Below are positions 11,707-24,577 of a stretch of DNA of 64,000 nt, piece by piece (the stretch's first letter is position 1; every line of letters starts with the position of its first letter). Both the position numbers and the translations under genes were made by a program. This DNA is from Dendrobium chrysotoxum (Eukaryota; Streptophyta; Magnoliopsida; Asparagales; Orchidaceae), in assembly GCA_019925795.1 (NCBI GenBank), contig CM034309.1, positions 29,196,729 to 29,260,728 of the forward strand, given 5' to 3'. Below the pieces are notes generated by a model. That model had not been told where the DNA came from. It ran no database searches and was given only the letters and a program-made list of their open reading frames with translations.

Positions 11707-12540
11707 GTTTACCTTAGGGTGGCTTGGTTTGCTTGGAAAAAAAAGTAATATATGATACAGTGTAAAAAAAATATAATGCATTTAAAATATTTGAAGTTAT
11801 TTGAATTAGTATAACATATATATAATTATTTGTTTTATTTGGATTGAAATAAAATAAATGTAATATAAAATTTAAAAATGATGGCGCTTAATGGTTGATG
11901 GAAGGCATGAGAAGATGGCTAATAGTAGCAATGGGTGCCAGCCGGCGGTGGCCGACGATAGATGTGGTGGCTGGTGGCAACTTGGAAGGAAAATGACAGA
12001 TGGAACTTGACCAAATCTAAAAATTCTCAAATACATTAAAATTTACGAATGTGCATTCTAAATATTTTAAAATTTTACATTGTAATTTTTTTCACATCAA
12101 ATATATCACCAATATTCTCAAACCTACCGCATTTTAAATACTTTAGGGCATTCAATATTCAAATATTAGTAGAAAAATATATGAATTTGATATAAATAAA
12201 TATCCATTTGTTCAATTTTTATTGATCCCCATTTGATTGCCATAATGAAACATGCATATTTGTCCTAAATAATGACTTGGCAATTGAAGTGCATAAGAAA
12301 AGAAAAACCTAATATGATACTTTGATTGGTGTTATCTTGTTAATAATGTAATAATTAGTAGCTCCAAACCTAACTATGGACTTAATAAAATGTTTTAATA
12401 CATATATCGCATAATCAAAATCAAACACATTCAATAAGAATGCATGTTGACCTCCTACATTGATTTGATTTCTTCATTGAGTTTTGAGTGATTGATAATC
12501 ATTGATTAATTAAAAAAAAACTTATCATAATCTTTTGTTA
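11707..12540. other. AT-rich spacer
   Basis: No gene recognised. A short GC-rich island at 11920-11990 (ggcggtggccgac...) has no ORF of note. Confidence 0.5.
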
Positions 12541-12663
12541 GCCATTAATAAAAGCTGCTAAACATTAAATAAGCTGTCTCAAACGAAGCTTTAAATAAGT
12601 TAAATTCAACATAGTTAGCTGTACTCTTGGACAGCTTTTGCAGAACCAGTAGCACTGTAGGAA

Positions 12664-12757
12664 TTTTTTTTTTTTTTTTTTTTTAAAGATAGTTAGGGGA
12701 TTCGAGCCCGGATGAGATGGCAGGAACTTATTCCGTCGACCACTCGGCCACAGACCC
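12664..12757 (-). mobile_element. tRNA-derived SINE with poly(A) tail
   Basis: On the minus strand the element starts GGGTCTGTGG and has an internal RNA polymerase III box A (TGGCCGAGTGGTCG, 12737-12750) and box B (GGGCTCGAATCCC, 12697-12709), followed by a poly(A) tail (T-run 12664-12684 on the plus strand). The boxes match a tRNA gene layout, but the anticodon arm does not fold cleanly and the A tail points to a retroposed SINE. No clear TSD was found. Confidence 0.65.
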
Positions 12758-12989
12758 AATCTCCACAAGAATAAATTACAGCCACATGTTTTAAGTTTTG
12801 ACCAAATAATGATTACAAATACAATTTTTCAAAAGTAATCCTTTGAAATTTTCCACTGTTTGAAAACTGAACACTATTATGACGATAATGAACAGAATTG
12901 TTACTGATCAATGGTTGAATGTTATCAAATAATTTTTGTGTACGTTTTGAGTTTTGCACATTACAAAACGGTGCTTTTGAGATATTTTG

Positions 12990-13107
12990 ATTTTGATGGC
13001 ACAGTTTTCTTTTTGTTTTTCTAAAAATAATTTTTTAGTACAAAATTTATTTAAAAGAAGTGAATAAATAATAATCAAAAGCTATTTCAAACAAAATTTT
13101 AGCTACT
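12990..13107. mobile_element. Degenerate Tourist-like MITE
   Basis: Arms 'ggcacagttttctt' and 'caaaagctatttcaaac' with a central 'tagtacaaaatttat' match the family at 36712-36824 but with many changes. A half copy of the same family (CTGTCTCAAACGAAGC) lies at about 12570-12590. Confidence 0.4.
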
Positions 13108-13912
13108 AAAGATAAGAGGGATATGATGGAGGAATGCATGAGATCCCTTGTAACTAAAAGCTCATTGACACAAGCAATGAGCAACAGAATGTTCTAATCA
13201 GTTGAAAGCAAGACCCTCAAAATGTCTTCGATAAGCCCAGAATCATATGTGCATGGCTTTAGGAAGTGACCAGGCAACAAGCTTGCCAGTCTTCCTCACA
13301 GCATTTTTCCTCTTTTCTTAAATTAGTTCGCATGCAAATTGATATTTTCATAGTACATTTCTCATAGAAATCAAAAAGAGCTTTGAAAACGAGGAAAAGG
13401 TTCTACCAAAATGATTTCTGGGAAGAAAGAGCTAAGACTACTTTGCAAAGCTACCGCACAAAAATTCATTGAGAAATATAGCTCTTTTGAAATGATAAAA
13501 TCAGATCAATGATTGATAGAATTACTACTGATCACATGGTTCGGAATAAGATGATCTGTAATATTCCTTGAGGTCAAATCTTCGATCAACTAGATTTAGA
13601 GGATACCAGCTCAAACACTCACATCATTCTCAAAATGAATAAGAATAATAAATAATGTTGATATGGATAAAAATCGAAGACCGAGTGTGCAAGAATAAAG
13701 TTGTAGCTTTGAGATGCATGTGATTTTCTTATATAAAAAGAGACGGCCATTTCTTTCTTTTGATGATAAAGGATTATGACTACCTACCTACCATTCCCAG
13801 CAATGCATATCTACAATTATCTGCCAGCTAAGCATGTAATGTAAAACTTGTAATCTGAGATGAAGATGACACATGCTGGAGGAGCAAAACTAGATTTTTA
13901 CTGTATTCTATC
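13108..13912. other. Spacer without recognised genes
   Basis: No gene, tandem array or hairpin was recognised. Confidence 0.5.
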
Positions 13913-13923
13913 TGTTTTCAGGG

Positions 13924-14047
13924 AGAAATTATTCTGTGCGGAATCCGGATGGGAAGAATTGTCCGGACTGTGAGTGTGTACAAAATAATGTGTACACTCA
14001 CAGTCCGGACGGTTCTTCCTGTCTGGACTCCGCATAAAATAATTTCT
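13924..14047. mobile_element. Mutator-type foldback MITE, copy 2 (near-perfect hairpin)
   Basis: The arms pair over about 55 bp. The left arm holds 'ctgtgcggaatccggatgg' and 'gtccggactgtgagtgt'; the right arm carries their complements, meeting around 13985. Flanks TGTTTTCAGGG (13913-13923) and TGTTTTCAAGG (14048-14058) are 10/11 identical, a Mutator-length TSD. It is the same family as 11518-11695. Confidence 0.7.
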
Positions 14048-14058
14048 TGTTTTCAAGG

Positions 14059-15299
14059 CTCTAGCAACAGAACAATCAGAAATCTTGTTTAGAAAATTGA
14101 TGAAATTTATTAAATTCAATCATTTCATTGGGTAAGTTATATATATATATATATATATTGATTTTAAACTTTACAAACTTTATTAATATAAAAAATTTAT
14201 TTCCATGCTTAAAATAAAAGAAACAAAATGATCATTTCCCAATATATATTTTCTATTTACAAGCAACCAAATGAGCCATATTAATATGTTCCGGAATGTT
14301 TGCATATTCAATAAGATTAAAGTAGAAAAAAATACAAAAATTTTGAGTGAATACTTGATGTATTACTTAATGATTCGAGAAAGAGAAATAAAAAAGCCAA
14401 CCCATATAGTTGAGTTAATAGAAATGTTTTATGATTAATTGATGATGACAATAGGCACAAGTTTTTTATTTTTTAATCATCATCATCATTATCCTTGTTC
14501 CAATTATTTGTAGTCAGATTTATGAATCCCAATTTTAAATTTGTTTATGTTAACCGTAGTATGAGGAGTTAAATCTATTATTTTTAAATCATTTTGTACT
14601 AACTATCTATTCATGTAATCTTACATCTTTCATTCTCCTTCCTAGGCCTTCAACAATAATTTTCTCTACTTATCTAATTGTTGACCCATACACTGAAATG
14701 CGCACAAAAGGAGTAAAATCGACGAACTAAGTTATGTGGCCGTCAGCGCGGTGCGTCACTTGAAGGATCAAATGACCTCCAATTGTCAAACGGACTGCGT
14801 TGTTATAATCAGGACCCCTACACTTGAATCCACCTCCCGCTCCAGCCGTTGATCACATGTGAGCTCACGAACCTGCACCGACCGCAGAGTTCAATTCCAC
14901 CTACTACCCGATCTCCAGCCAATGTCAGACACTTCCAAACTCACACGACTCCTTCGATCGAGCCCGTCGAACACCTGCTTCTATCCATCTGATCACAACT
15001 GAGCTCCTTCACAGCCCTAGCTGACCGTCACTTGAGATCCCAAACCTCCGATTTTCCCTTGCCTCTACCAATCGAACCCGCAGCTCTCCGTCCCATTCTC
15101 CACGTCCGAATCCTTCAAGCCGCACTGTGTCGCCCTTCAGATCTACGATCGACCTCAGGCCCGTGCTCGATCGAACCCTGCCCGATTACCAACCGAACCC
15201 CTCCTCAACTTGACGCAAGTGGATCATCGCCGTAAGCTCGATTCTGTCTCCTTCTTCCTCCCTGTGCCGCCCTCAGCTTGCACAAGACAGTAACTAAAG
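14059..15299. other. Spacer with an (AT)n run and a GC-rich tract
   Basis: An (AT)n microsatellite lies at about 14139-14158. From 14740 to 15290 the composition turns GC-rich with many 'cgatcga' and 'gaaccc' motifs. The only open frame there (15032-15235) shows no domain. It may be untranslated retrotransposon sequence, but nothing proves it. Confidence 0.4.
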
Positions 15300-15735
15300 G
15301 TATTTTGTTAATACCTATTTCATTACTCATAATTAATTTTCTTTAATTATGATTAATTATTGATTAATTAAAACTAACTATAGTTAATTATAAATTAACT
15401 ATCATTGATTATGATGAATCACTGATAATTATAATTAATTATAGTTAATTATCATTAATTATCATTAATTACTATTAATTATAATTAATTAATATCAATT
15501 ATAATTAATTACCATCAATTATAATTAATTATTATTAATTACCATTAATTGTAATTAATCATTATTAATTATGATTAATTACTTTAACTATCATTAATTA
15601 TAGTTAATTATAATTAGTCATGATTAATTACTACTGCTTCTAATAGTTCATTGTAATTAATTTTCATTAAGTATGATTAATTATGCTTAATCATAATTAA
15701 TTATTATTAATTATAGTTAATCAGTATTAATTACA

Positions 15736-15801
<66 letters not shown>
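15300..15801. repeat. Degenerate A/T satellite and (TTA)n microsatellite
   Basis: From 15300 to about 15737 the sequence is a loose tandem array of roughly 10-bp units of the form 'attaattata'. It runs into a nearly perfect (TTA)n run at about 15738-15801, which accounts for an asparagine-only translation on the minus strand. Confidence 0.85.
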
Positions 15802-15802
<1 letters not shown>

Positions 15803-15809
15803 GTGAAAA

Positions 15810-18800
15810 TTAAAAAAATGATGAAAATGAGGACAAATTTTGTATGCATCGATCGTCATGTCCCCAACATCGTCGACACTGTCACATTGCCAATTGCCAA
15901 GGTATAATCTCTCAAACTTGAAAACCTGTCCTTGCCACTCATGGCATGCCAAGGAACCACCTATACATGCTTTTCTTAGCTTGCTATGAGGAAACCCGGT
16001 GCGACACTTGTGGTGAGGTGGATAGGCCTTATACACACTTTTCTTAGCGTGGAGGAGATAATTTTAAGTACATGTCTATGAGCAACACACTAGCTAGTAG
16101 CTACCAACAGTAACATGTAAATGAACACATTAACCTATCTGCAAATGATGTACGTGCAGCTGTTCCCGCGAACATGGAAAGAGATACAAGTGAGCGTAGC
16201 AACTCGTCAACCAACAAGTGCGGGGAAATCAAAGATAAATGCTAGTTACTAGTGGTCGACAGTGGCATGCAAATAAACATGTTGGATATGCATTGATTGT
16301 AAAGATGTCCTTATAGTTAATGATAATCAAACATCTAGCCAATGCATAGGCTTCCTGCAGATGAGTACACAACCCTGCTTGCAGTCAATAGCAGCTAGCT
16401 AACGAACAAGTACCTTAACTTGTTCATAAGCAATGACAATAGATGTAACAACTTGCTTGCGAACAATAGAGCCTCTTGCAAATGCACACAGTACAAAGCA
16501 TGATGAATGTGAATACCTGCTAGCATTGATGGAATACTTGTCGTACACTCAACAGTGATAACAGCAGCATGCAATGGTGCTACGACACCCTTGCAGTTAA
16601 CCAGCATTAAATGTTAGACTAATGTACCGATTCCCTGCAAGCAAAGACGAATGGTATGCAACAAATGCGAACACCTACAAGCCACTGCATGAGGCCCATT
16701 GTACATTCAATATGCTATCTACATGTAAAATATAGAAGAACTGTAATAAATGCAAACACCTGCAAGTAGCATTAGAAGATCTGCATTCAACTCAGCTTGC
16801 CCACATACAACAATGGAGAGCTTGTAATGCATACAACAATCCTATCTACAAGCAATAATGATGAATGTACCGCCAATGTAATGGATGTTCTACAAGTATA
16901 AGATATAAGATCGTGGCAAATGTAAATGCCTACTAGTAATAATGGAAGTTTTGTCGTATGCACAATATATATGTCTAGGGGTAATGATTAGTGATAGGCA
17001 GTGAATGCAATAATGTCCTACAGTCAACAATAGTTAATTGACAAGGAAGGTCAGTAATGAATGCAATGTTGACTGGCGGTTAATGTGACATGCAGATGAG
17101 TACACAACCGTGCTTGCATTCAATAACAGCTAGTTGATGAGTAAGTACCTTAACTTGTTCATGAGCAAAAATAGCAAATGTAGCGACTCACCATCTAGTA
17201 ATGAGTGCTGCTCAACTAGTTACCCACATCAACATGCCAACAAATGTATAATACCTACTTGCAAATAATAATATTCCTTGCGAACATCCATAAGCAGCGA
17301 TGATAGTAGATATGCTGCAAGGATGCTCGCATGCAATATGATATTTGTGAGAAAGGACAGAAGATCGCAGTAAATATAGGTAAACTATAGCAACCGCAAG
17401 CACCTAAGAATTGTTGTAGAAGACCTTCGTAGTTAACAACCATGCTAAGAAGAAGCACATTCATCTCACATTCGAGTTGAAGGTTTTGTTGAGCAAGTAT
17501 AATTAAACACTCCAATTGATGACCTTAGAGGTTCTGATGGTGGCAATTGGGATAAAGAAAGGCAACTTGGTGTAAATAGGAGGTTCACTTATGTATTACC
17601 AGTAGAAGGCCCTAACTGTGACACTAAGCATGCAAAGTCGAATGATTATGTAGAGTCAAAGAATGAGCAGTTGAAGAAATGTCTCATTATATCATCTCTA
17701 GAGAAATACTGAGGCTTCTGGAGAAATGTTGCACCATTTGAATGAGATCTAGAAATCAAGCTTCATGACCTAACATCCTCCATGTGCACCATTAAATGAT
17801 GCAGCTGTAGATTGAAGGGAGCTACTCTTGGTTTCCATGTCAAGGGCTATAAAAAAAACTTCCACATCGCATGTGTATATCAGATGCTAGAATATCGTTG
17901 GAACACTAAAAATCATCTTATGCTTTGTCCTATTCATGCTTCGAGGAGACTACCTTGTTATGAAGTGGAGACCAAGAAATATAATAACACATCAACCGAG
18001 TCTTTGGTCTCATCCGCTATCACAAAATGACGTCATACAATTTGGATGTCCTTATATAATCTAAGCAACGATTAGAGGTTTCACGGATCTGATATTTCGA
18101 AGGATAAGAATATGGAGCTTGCATCAGAATAATGAAGTATCTCATGGCTATTCTGGATGCAACACTACAATTCACATGTAAGCAAAAGCAGAGAACCAGT
18201 AGTAAAAATCTCGGGCCACTAAAGCACAACGCCGCACCAACGGATTTGCAACACTCGTACAAGTAGACAGAATGCGTCTATAAGTTTCTAGATAGAACAT
18301 TGGGCACATTCAAATGATAATTACCCGCACAATTGATTAGTGCCAAATACTTTAAAATGCCCCCTGTACATGCATGTTATGCAAATGTACTGCACGTTAT
18401 GATAATGCGCCACGCCACCTGATTTGTGAAATTCGTATAGGTGGATAGAAGGCGTCAACAAAGCCCAAAATAAAGTCATGCATACTTATCAGCAATAGCT
18501 ACCTACATAGTTAGCTACCTCCAAAAATATAAAACACCCCTCTAATGCATTAAAAGGCACATTCATATGCATCCCATAACATGCATAGGATTTCATTTTA
18601 GTATATCATTTGACATTGCAATCATAATTCAAAATGACCTCTTGTATGCATCTTTGATATGCATAGGGTTTCATTCCAGCATATCATTTGACATTGCAAT
18701 CACAATTCAAAATGACCTCATGTGTGCATTTGTAGGATGTAAAGGTTTTCATTCAAGTGTGTCATTCGACATTACAATTACATTTTAAAGTGACATCTTG

Positions 18801-20358
18801 CATACGTTTATAGGATGTAGAGAATTTCGTTCAAACATATCATTCAATATTGCATTTACATGCAGATATACCATATACGCGTAACTGAGTGTCCTCCTAC
18901 AAGTATTTGCTAGATACAGAGAATTTCATTCAAGTACTATCATGTAATATTCTATCTACATTCAAAAATATTGCACACTTCAACTATATAGTGTGCAAAT
19001 GCAAAATATAAAATGTATAGGCCAATAAACGTGATACATGTAGATGCATCACATACACACTGCATATGTATAACAATCATATAATGCAAAATACATGTAA
19101 CAACTTATACCCGTATGGGCCCCGGCAAGCATGTACACACATGACATCTGAGGATGCTATGCGGGTTAAGAAATACATTTAGATTCGAACATGATCCTCT
19201 TCCGGCAAGTAAAAAGAGTTAATAATGTTCAATCAACAAAAAATGAAATAACCTATGAGAACCCCAATGATGGTCATGTTGACAAAAAATCTCAACTAGA
19301 GGGGACCACAAATATTTATAATATCTCCCAAATGCCCATAAAAATTCAAAATCCCAAAACACTAAGATTTAAAATATTTAAAATAAAAATAAATCAGCAA
19401 ACACTTAACGAAAAAATACACATCTATCATCCACAACAATTTGCCGAGGTGAACAAAATCTAAAAACTACTTCATCTCACAAAAAGTAAATGTCCACTCA
19501 AGAATATCACTAGGATTCATTCTCAATCCGTCTCTTGTCAGTAAAGACATGACATGTGTCCTCTAATCGGTGGTTTCGCTGTCAAATGGCACCACACCGA
19601 TGGTTTCGCCACTAATTGACAGCACAAATAAACGGTTATGATCGGGACCCTCTGACCGAGTGGTTACCGTAAAATGGCACCATTATATTACGGTCATGGT
19701 TAGAGCTCGTATGTTCCTCATGGTTTCAACTCCTTGAGATATGAATCAATAGAATATAATCGATAGGGCACAAAGCCCTCTATTAGCTAAGGTGGATTCA
19801 AATTTATCTCCTTAGATAAATATTCACCCCAGGTGTATAAGGTACCCTTGGACAAAGCAACCCATGGCTGCCGACAATGATCATTCTATCAGGTTGGGTC
19901 AACTATTTTCTCTGACTAAGCAGACCAGGGACCATGATGGACCAGGATGACTAAACCATGAGATCTTGATCAGGTTCATCACCATTCCCCCCATTATTTG
20001 TTTTAAATGCAAGATGGTGAAATTTCTAATTTTAAATATTTAATTCTCAAATACCAAAACATATTGTTATTATGCGTCGGATACTACGTATCTGTTTGAC
20101 GACTAGCCTTAATCAAAAGTTCTATCTCGCTATCGGGAGATAATTAACTATAGGGGCTTGCGCCTATAAGAAACCATAACTCGGATCATAAAATCCTCGC
20201 AAAATAAGGGTGAAATCTCTGGGTAGTGTCTTATTTCAAACCCAATCTTCCTTCTGAAAATTTGCTTGGAACTTAAGCGTTAAAACTCTCCTCGATGACC
20301 CGAAAAAGAAAGAAAGGGGTCCGCGGAGAGGCCTAAGCACTAATTTTCAAAGCCCACA
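15810..20358 (-). repeat. Large non-coding repeat, copy 1 (inverted relative to 28938-32300)
   Basis: Read on the minus strand it starts TGTGGGCTTTGAAAAT at 20358 and passes the same ordered landmarks as copy 2. These are 'ataggcgcaagcccctata', a doubled 'tggtgccattt' block (19570-19690 here), and a long part with tandem subrepeats. It ends in 'gtttgagagattatacc ... gtcgac ... acaaaattt' near 15830. No reverse transcriptase, protease or transposase is encoded. The TGT start and the size would fit a long LTR or a large non-coding retroelement (LARD), but the far end and TSD are not resolved. Short ORFs inside are not convincing. Confidence 0.6.
18567..18930 (-). repeat. 78-bp tandem subrepeats in large repeat copy 1
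   Basis: At least four units with about 78-bp spacing, each with 'gcatagg(a/g)tttcatt' and 'atatcatttgacattgcaat'. Two units keep one open frame, giving a repeated 26-residue translation, an artefact of the period being a multiple of three. Confidence 0.7.
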
Positions 20359-21335
20359 CTAATGAGCACACTGTCTATCATTCTCCTACATATCCAAATC
20401 AATTAAATATATTTTCAGTTATTATGTAAGCATTTTTTAATTTATCATCTTATTTTTATCATATATTTAACGTGACATTGTCAGTTTCGTCATACTCAAT
20501 ATAGATAAAAATCAACAAATTTTTATGCCCGACATTTTAATCCAAAATCATTATTGACTTAATTGCAATTTTATGAAATTTATCTATTAAATTTTCATAT
20601 ATAATATTTTGAAGTTTTTTCATCTAACATTAATTTTAGAAATTATACCCTCATTTATATCATAATTCTTTTGTATAATAGATTCATCATAACATTTTAC
20701 ACTCATGTATCACTTTATCTTTTACTAATATCGAATAGTAATTAGTAATATCACACACATTAATATAATCTTGAATTTTTCTAAGGAGGAAATAATTGCT
20801 TCGCATCCTGATAATGCATAAGAAACTAAAGCACAATAGCTTACAAGCCATAAACTTATAAGCTAGACTTATAAACGTTGAGTTGAAGTCAATGTGGATG
20901 ACAAGCAAAGGAGAGAAAGACTGACAGTAAACAAAATATTTTGACTTATAACAGGAGAGAATGACTGACAATTTAATTCCTTCACAAACAAAAACCAAAT
21001 GATAGGATCACAAATACGAGCACGTACAAGCTTTGAAATTAACCAACCCTGCATTTTACAAGCTTAGAAATATGGTGAGCACAAGTATTCTTTGGGGCAA
21101 ATCAGATGGTTTCATGATGTGATGGACCTAACTAGTGGCAAAGTTCCAAGAGGGGCATGCAAAATCTAAAAGAACAAGGAATAAATTTAGTACATTAATG
21201 ATACAAAGAAGGGAGAGAAAAAGGAAAAAAACACTCGAGGTTGGGATCAAGAGGGTGAGATAATGTTCTTGTGGACTATATTTCAAGCAAATATTGCAAC
21301 CTGCAAATCTTATAAGATTAGGAAGGTTGAGAATT
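20359..21335. other. AT-rich spacer
   Basis: No gene or element recognised; ORFs on the minus strand (20687-21054) lack known motifs. Confidence 0.5.
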
Positions 21336-21453
21336 AAGTTGTAAAACTTTCTTATTACTTTCTAAAATAATTTTTAGTATAAAAAATTCTATTAAAAAAT
21401 TATATTAAAAATATGCTTTAGAAAGTAATAAGAAAGCTGTCCTAAACGAAGCC
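21336..21453. mobile_element. Tourist-like MITE
   Basis: Palindromic copy of the family at 36712-36824: left arm 'actttcttattactttcta', right arm 'tagaaagtaataagaaagct' ending CCTAAACGAAGCC, with a central 'tagtata' loop. Confidence 0.65.
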
Positions 21454-22124
21454 TTTATCTATAATTTGTGACTTCAAAAGAGTCATTCTAGTTAGGATTC
21501 TCAAACATTCTATCCAGCCTATATTGTTCCTTCAATCATAAATTATTTCTTAAGCATTTAAATGACTTAATGATATTAGAATTAAGATGTCTTAACCTTA
21601 TTAAATTTCTCCCGTCAAGAAACTCATTTTGACTATATGCCCGTAGTATTTAAAAATCATTTGGTCCTTCATATGGACTCAAATCAAGACATTTGTCATG
21701 TTGTTAAGCTAATCTTATTGAAACATTTATTTTCATTATAAATTTGTTGAAATTGAAATTAGGATTACTCTAAATTAAATTTTTAAAATTTTTTTATTCG
21801 ATTGATGTTCATGTTAGATAGATGTTGATTTCATTTTTATTTTCTTTCATCTGAATTTTCATTTATCTAAACAGGGCCAAAATTATTGCTTGACTTTATT
21901 CAAAATGATAAAGTACAAACTTTTTCCACAGTGGTTTTCCATGGCATTTAGCCCATTTGCCAAGTTTGACTTGGCCTAAGGTTGGCACAAAAAACACAGC
22001 TGGACCCTATTATTTAAAACTGCCCTACTTCTCTTTTTTTCACATTAATCAAGCTGGGAAAACCAAATTCATAGTACAGCATAGAAGATAACACGAAAGC
22101 TTATTTGGAGTGTTCAGTACTGTA

Positions 22125-22257
22125 GAAAATTTTAAACTAAGTATGTTATTAATCTAATTTAACTAGTTAACTAACGATAAAAAATGAAATTGCCAAAGTA
22201 GTTTGTTTAACGAGCGACTTATCTTAAAGAACAAGTCGCCCCTTAAACAAATGACTT
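22125..22257 (+). repeat. Left inverted arm of the 22-26.5 kb nest
   Basis: This 133-bp segment, from GAAAATTTTAAACTAA to AAATGACTTA, recurs as its reverse complement at 26397-26529 with roughly 80% identity by eye. Landmarks in both are 'ttattaatctaattt', 'agttaac.aacga' and 'gacttatcttaaagaa'. The arms face outward with AAAATTTT at the outer ends, like long terminal inverted repeats. Confidence 0.7.
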
Positions 22258-22513
22258 ATATTTTTAAAATTATATATATATATATGTTAAGTTTTCATGA
22301 TATGGTTTACAGATGCATAATACTTGAGCTAAAAAATTTTATTTTTTGAGCTGTCAAGTTGCGGAGAGTAGTTATATTGTATGAGCTATAAAGTTGTCTT
22401 ATCAAATTATGATGTATCATCAAATCATATTTGTATGCATGTATTGTCTTGTCATATAGACAGTAACAATAAATTTTATTAAATGTTTTTCATATTTCAT
22501 TTGTCATATCTTA

Positions 22514-23271
22514 TTGTCATAAACTTGAAGTCTGGAGATCAACCTTAGAGTCTAAAGGTTTTCGCTTGAGTAGATCTAAAACTGAATATATGGAGTGTAA
22601 TTTTAGCAGTAATAGACCTAGTGAGGGGATTGTGACTTTGGGCGATCGAGTCATTAATAAGAGTACACGTTTTAGATATCTTAGATCTATTGTTCAGAGT
22701 GATGGTGAAATAGATGGGGATGTTATCAGTAGAATTCAAGTTGGATGGTTGAAGTGGAGGAATGCAGCGGGCTTGTTGTGTGATAGAAAAGTCTCCCTTA
22801 AACTTAAGGGAAAATTCTATAAGATGGTGGTGAGACCTGCAATGCTTTATGGTGCAGAATGTTGGCCATTAAAAGAGAAGCACAATACTAAGTTATGTGT
22901 TGCGGAGATGAGGATGCTTAGGTGGATGAGTGGATTTACTCTTAGAGACAGGATACGAAATGAGCATATATGTGAAAAGGTTGGAGTAGCTCCAGTGGAG
23001 GATAAGATTAGAGAGAGTCGCCTTAGATGGTTTGGTCACATAAAACGGCGGCCTTCCGATGACCCAGTTAGGAAAGTAGAGGTATTAGATTTGACTTATG
23101 TTAAGAAAGGTAGAGGTAGACCTAAAAAGACTTGGTTAGAAAATATTAGAAATGACCTTTCTCTATTAGATTTAAACGAGAATTTGACTTTGAACCGGAC
23201 ACAATGGAGAAAAAGGATTCATGTTGCCGACCCCACGTAGTGGGACAAAGGCTTGTTGTTGTTGTTGTTGT
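22514..23271 (+). mobile_element. 5'-truncated RTE-type LINE with perfect target-site duplication
   Basis: It encodes only the C-terminal part of a non-LTR retrotransposon polyprotein, the part beyond the reverse-transcriptase core. Landmarks are WRSTLESKGFRLSRSKTEYM (22533 on), RPAMLYGAECW, VAEMRMLRWMSGFTLRDRIR, ESRLRWFGHIKRR and RGRPKKTW, closing at a stop (23238-23240) in 'ccccacgtag'. These are typical of the plant RTE clade, as is the TTG-repeat 3' tail (23253-23270). The frame is open over about 235 codons. A perfect 15-bp duplication ATTTGTCATATCTTA flanks it (22499-22513 and 23272-23286). The piece cannot transpose by itself; the exact TSD and intact frame suggest a fairly recent insertion. 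Confidence 0.9.
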
Positions 23272-23286
23272 ATTTGTCATATCTTA

Positions 23287-24213
23287 CGTATGCTTCTGTT
23301 TATATAAGTTGTAGATGTAGAGGTTCATTTGATGAGCAAGATCTGAATCTTGTAGCCTTAAATTTGTTTGCTAGAGTTGTCCAACCTCTCATACCTTACT
23401 CTACAATGTATTCACTAGTGATGGATAAGATTCGAAGAATTCTCACCAAGTAGATGATTGAAGAGGGAAGCACTCGTTTGAAAAAAAATTTGGCGCTAAG
23501 TTGTGATGAGAGCCTTGAAGAGAAGGCCGATGTGTTATGCATTTCTGGAGCGAAAATGAAGATTGCTTATTGTGGCATACGCATGATGAAGTTATGAAAG
23601 TAAAGGTATATAGGTTCGGTGATAATCTTAGAGACGTGGGGTTGAGATATGTACAGCAGAGGTTCATGAAACATGGTGGGCATTTGGTTTCGTTGGACAT
23701 TCTTAGGGGTCAAATTCATGAAATCGATCGTGATAGAGAAGGTTCAATTGAGGTGCTCGTTGAAAGGTCAATGATTGATGTAGATCACTGCATTTTTTAT
23801 CATAAATAGTATCCTCGACACAATGAATTTCTATTAGAATCCTATAAAATGCTTATTGGAAATATTGTATCAAGAAAGGAGTTTCTAAATAGAGCGGACT
23901 GATAGTATATTCAACAAGAGTTTTAGTACCACTTTAATTGTTGTCTAACACAGAACCAACTCTAAACTCGTCTGCGCATAATAATTAAAAATATGAAACT
24001 TGTTGTTTATGTGCTGATATCAATTAAAGTTATTAGTTTTTTTTGTTTAACTGTTTAATCCGAGTTATGTTATTTTTTAGTCTGTTTTGTAACTGTTATT
24101 GAATGAATGTTAGTTTGGTGTGATTTGAAAAGATTTGGTTAGGAGTAAGAAAGTTGTTTTGTATTTTAAATCTTTAACTTTGAATTAGTCATCTACGAAT
24201 ATGTATAACAACA
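23287..24213 (+). other. Unassigned segment with two short ORFs inside the nest
   Basis: Two open stretches (about 23253-23453 and 23537-23809) give peptides with phrases such as RVVQPLIPYSTMYSLVM and VYRFGDNLRDVGLRYVQ. They are linked by a continuous but frame-broken region (KKNLALSCDESLEEKADVL). I do not recognise a family. Position between inverted arms suggests decayed transposon coding sequence. Confidence 0.35.
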
Positions 24214-24280
24214 TAATAACATCAAAAATAGCACAAAATATAGTACATAATCTATATCTAAGGAGTACAATGTCAATATC
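24214..24280 (+). repeat. Left arm of an inner inverted-repeat unit
   Basis: About 67 bp that recurs inverted at 25087-25153 with very few differences; both contain 'atagtacataat' and 'aaggagtacaatgtcaata'. The arms bound an 806-bp interior. Confidence 0.7.
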
Positions 24281-24577
24281 TAAGCATATATAATGTTGAT
24301 TTATGTGAGATTATGTAGGTTTACCATAGGATTTGATCAGTAAAATATAGTAGCATAGTTATGTCTGGATGAGGAGCGTTCATGGTCCTGACTACAACTA
24401 TAGAGTGGCTCAGTACTTGAGTTAGTTCAGATCTTGGGCAACACTATATATGCTTAAGGCACCAATGGACCCTCCTAGCAACATACTATCCCAAAGCACC
24501 AATAGAACGGCATATGGTGAGTCTCCTTTTATTATATTACATTATCTACTGTCGAACTTAACAAAATTTGCAAATAT

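Noticed and set aside
12697..12757. Possible tRNA gene on the minus strand
   Set aside because: Box A and box B are present, but the stems do not pair well and a poly(A) tail follows, as in a SINE.
15032..15235. 67-codon frame in a GC-rich tract
   Set aside because: No domain, no splice or promoter context, and composition explains the open frame.
15731..16036. Open frame ending in a run of asparagines
   Set aside because: The asparagines are a (TTA)n microsatellite read on the minus strand.
18567..18788. Repeated 26-residue translation
   Set aside because: 78-bp tandem subrepeats of a non-coding repeat; not conserved in the other copy.
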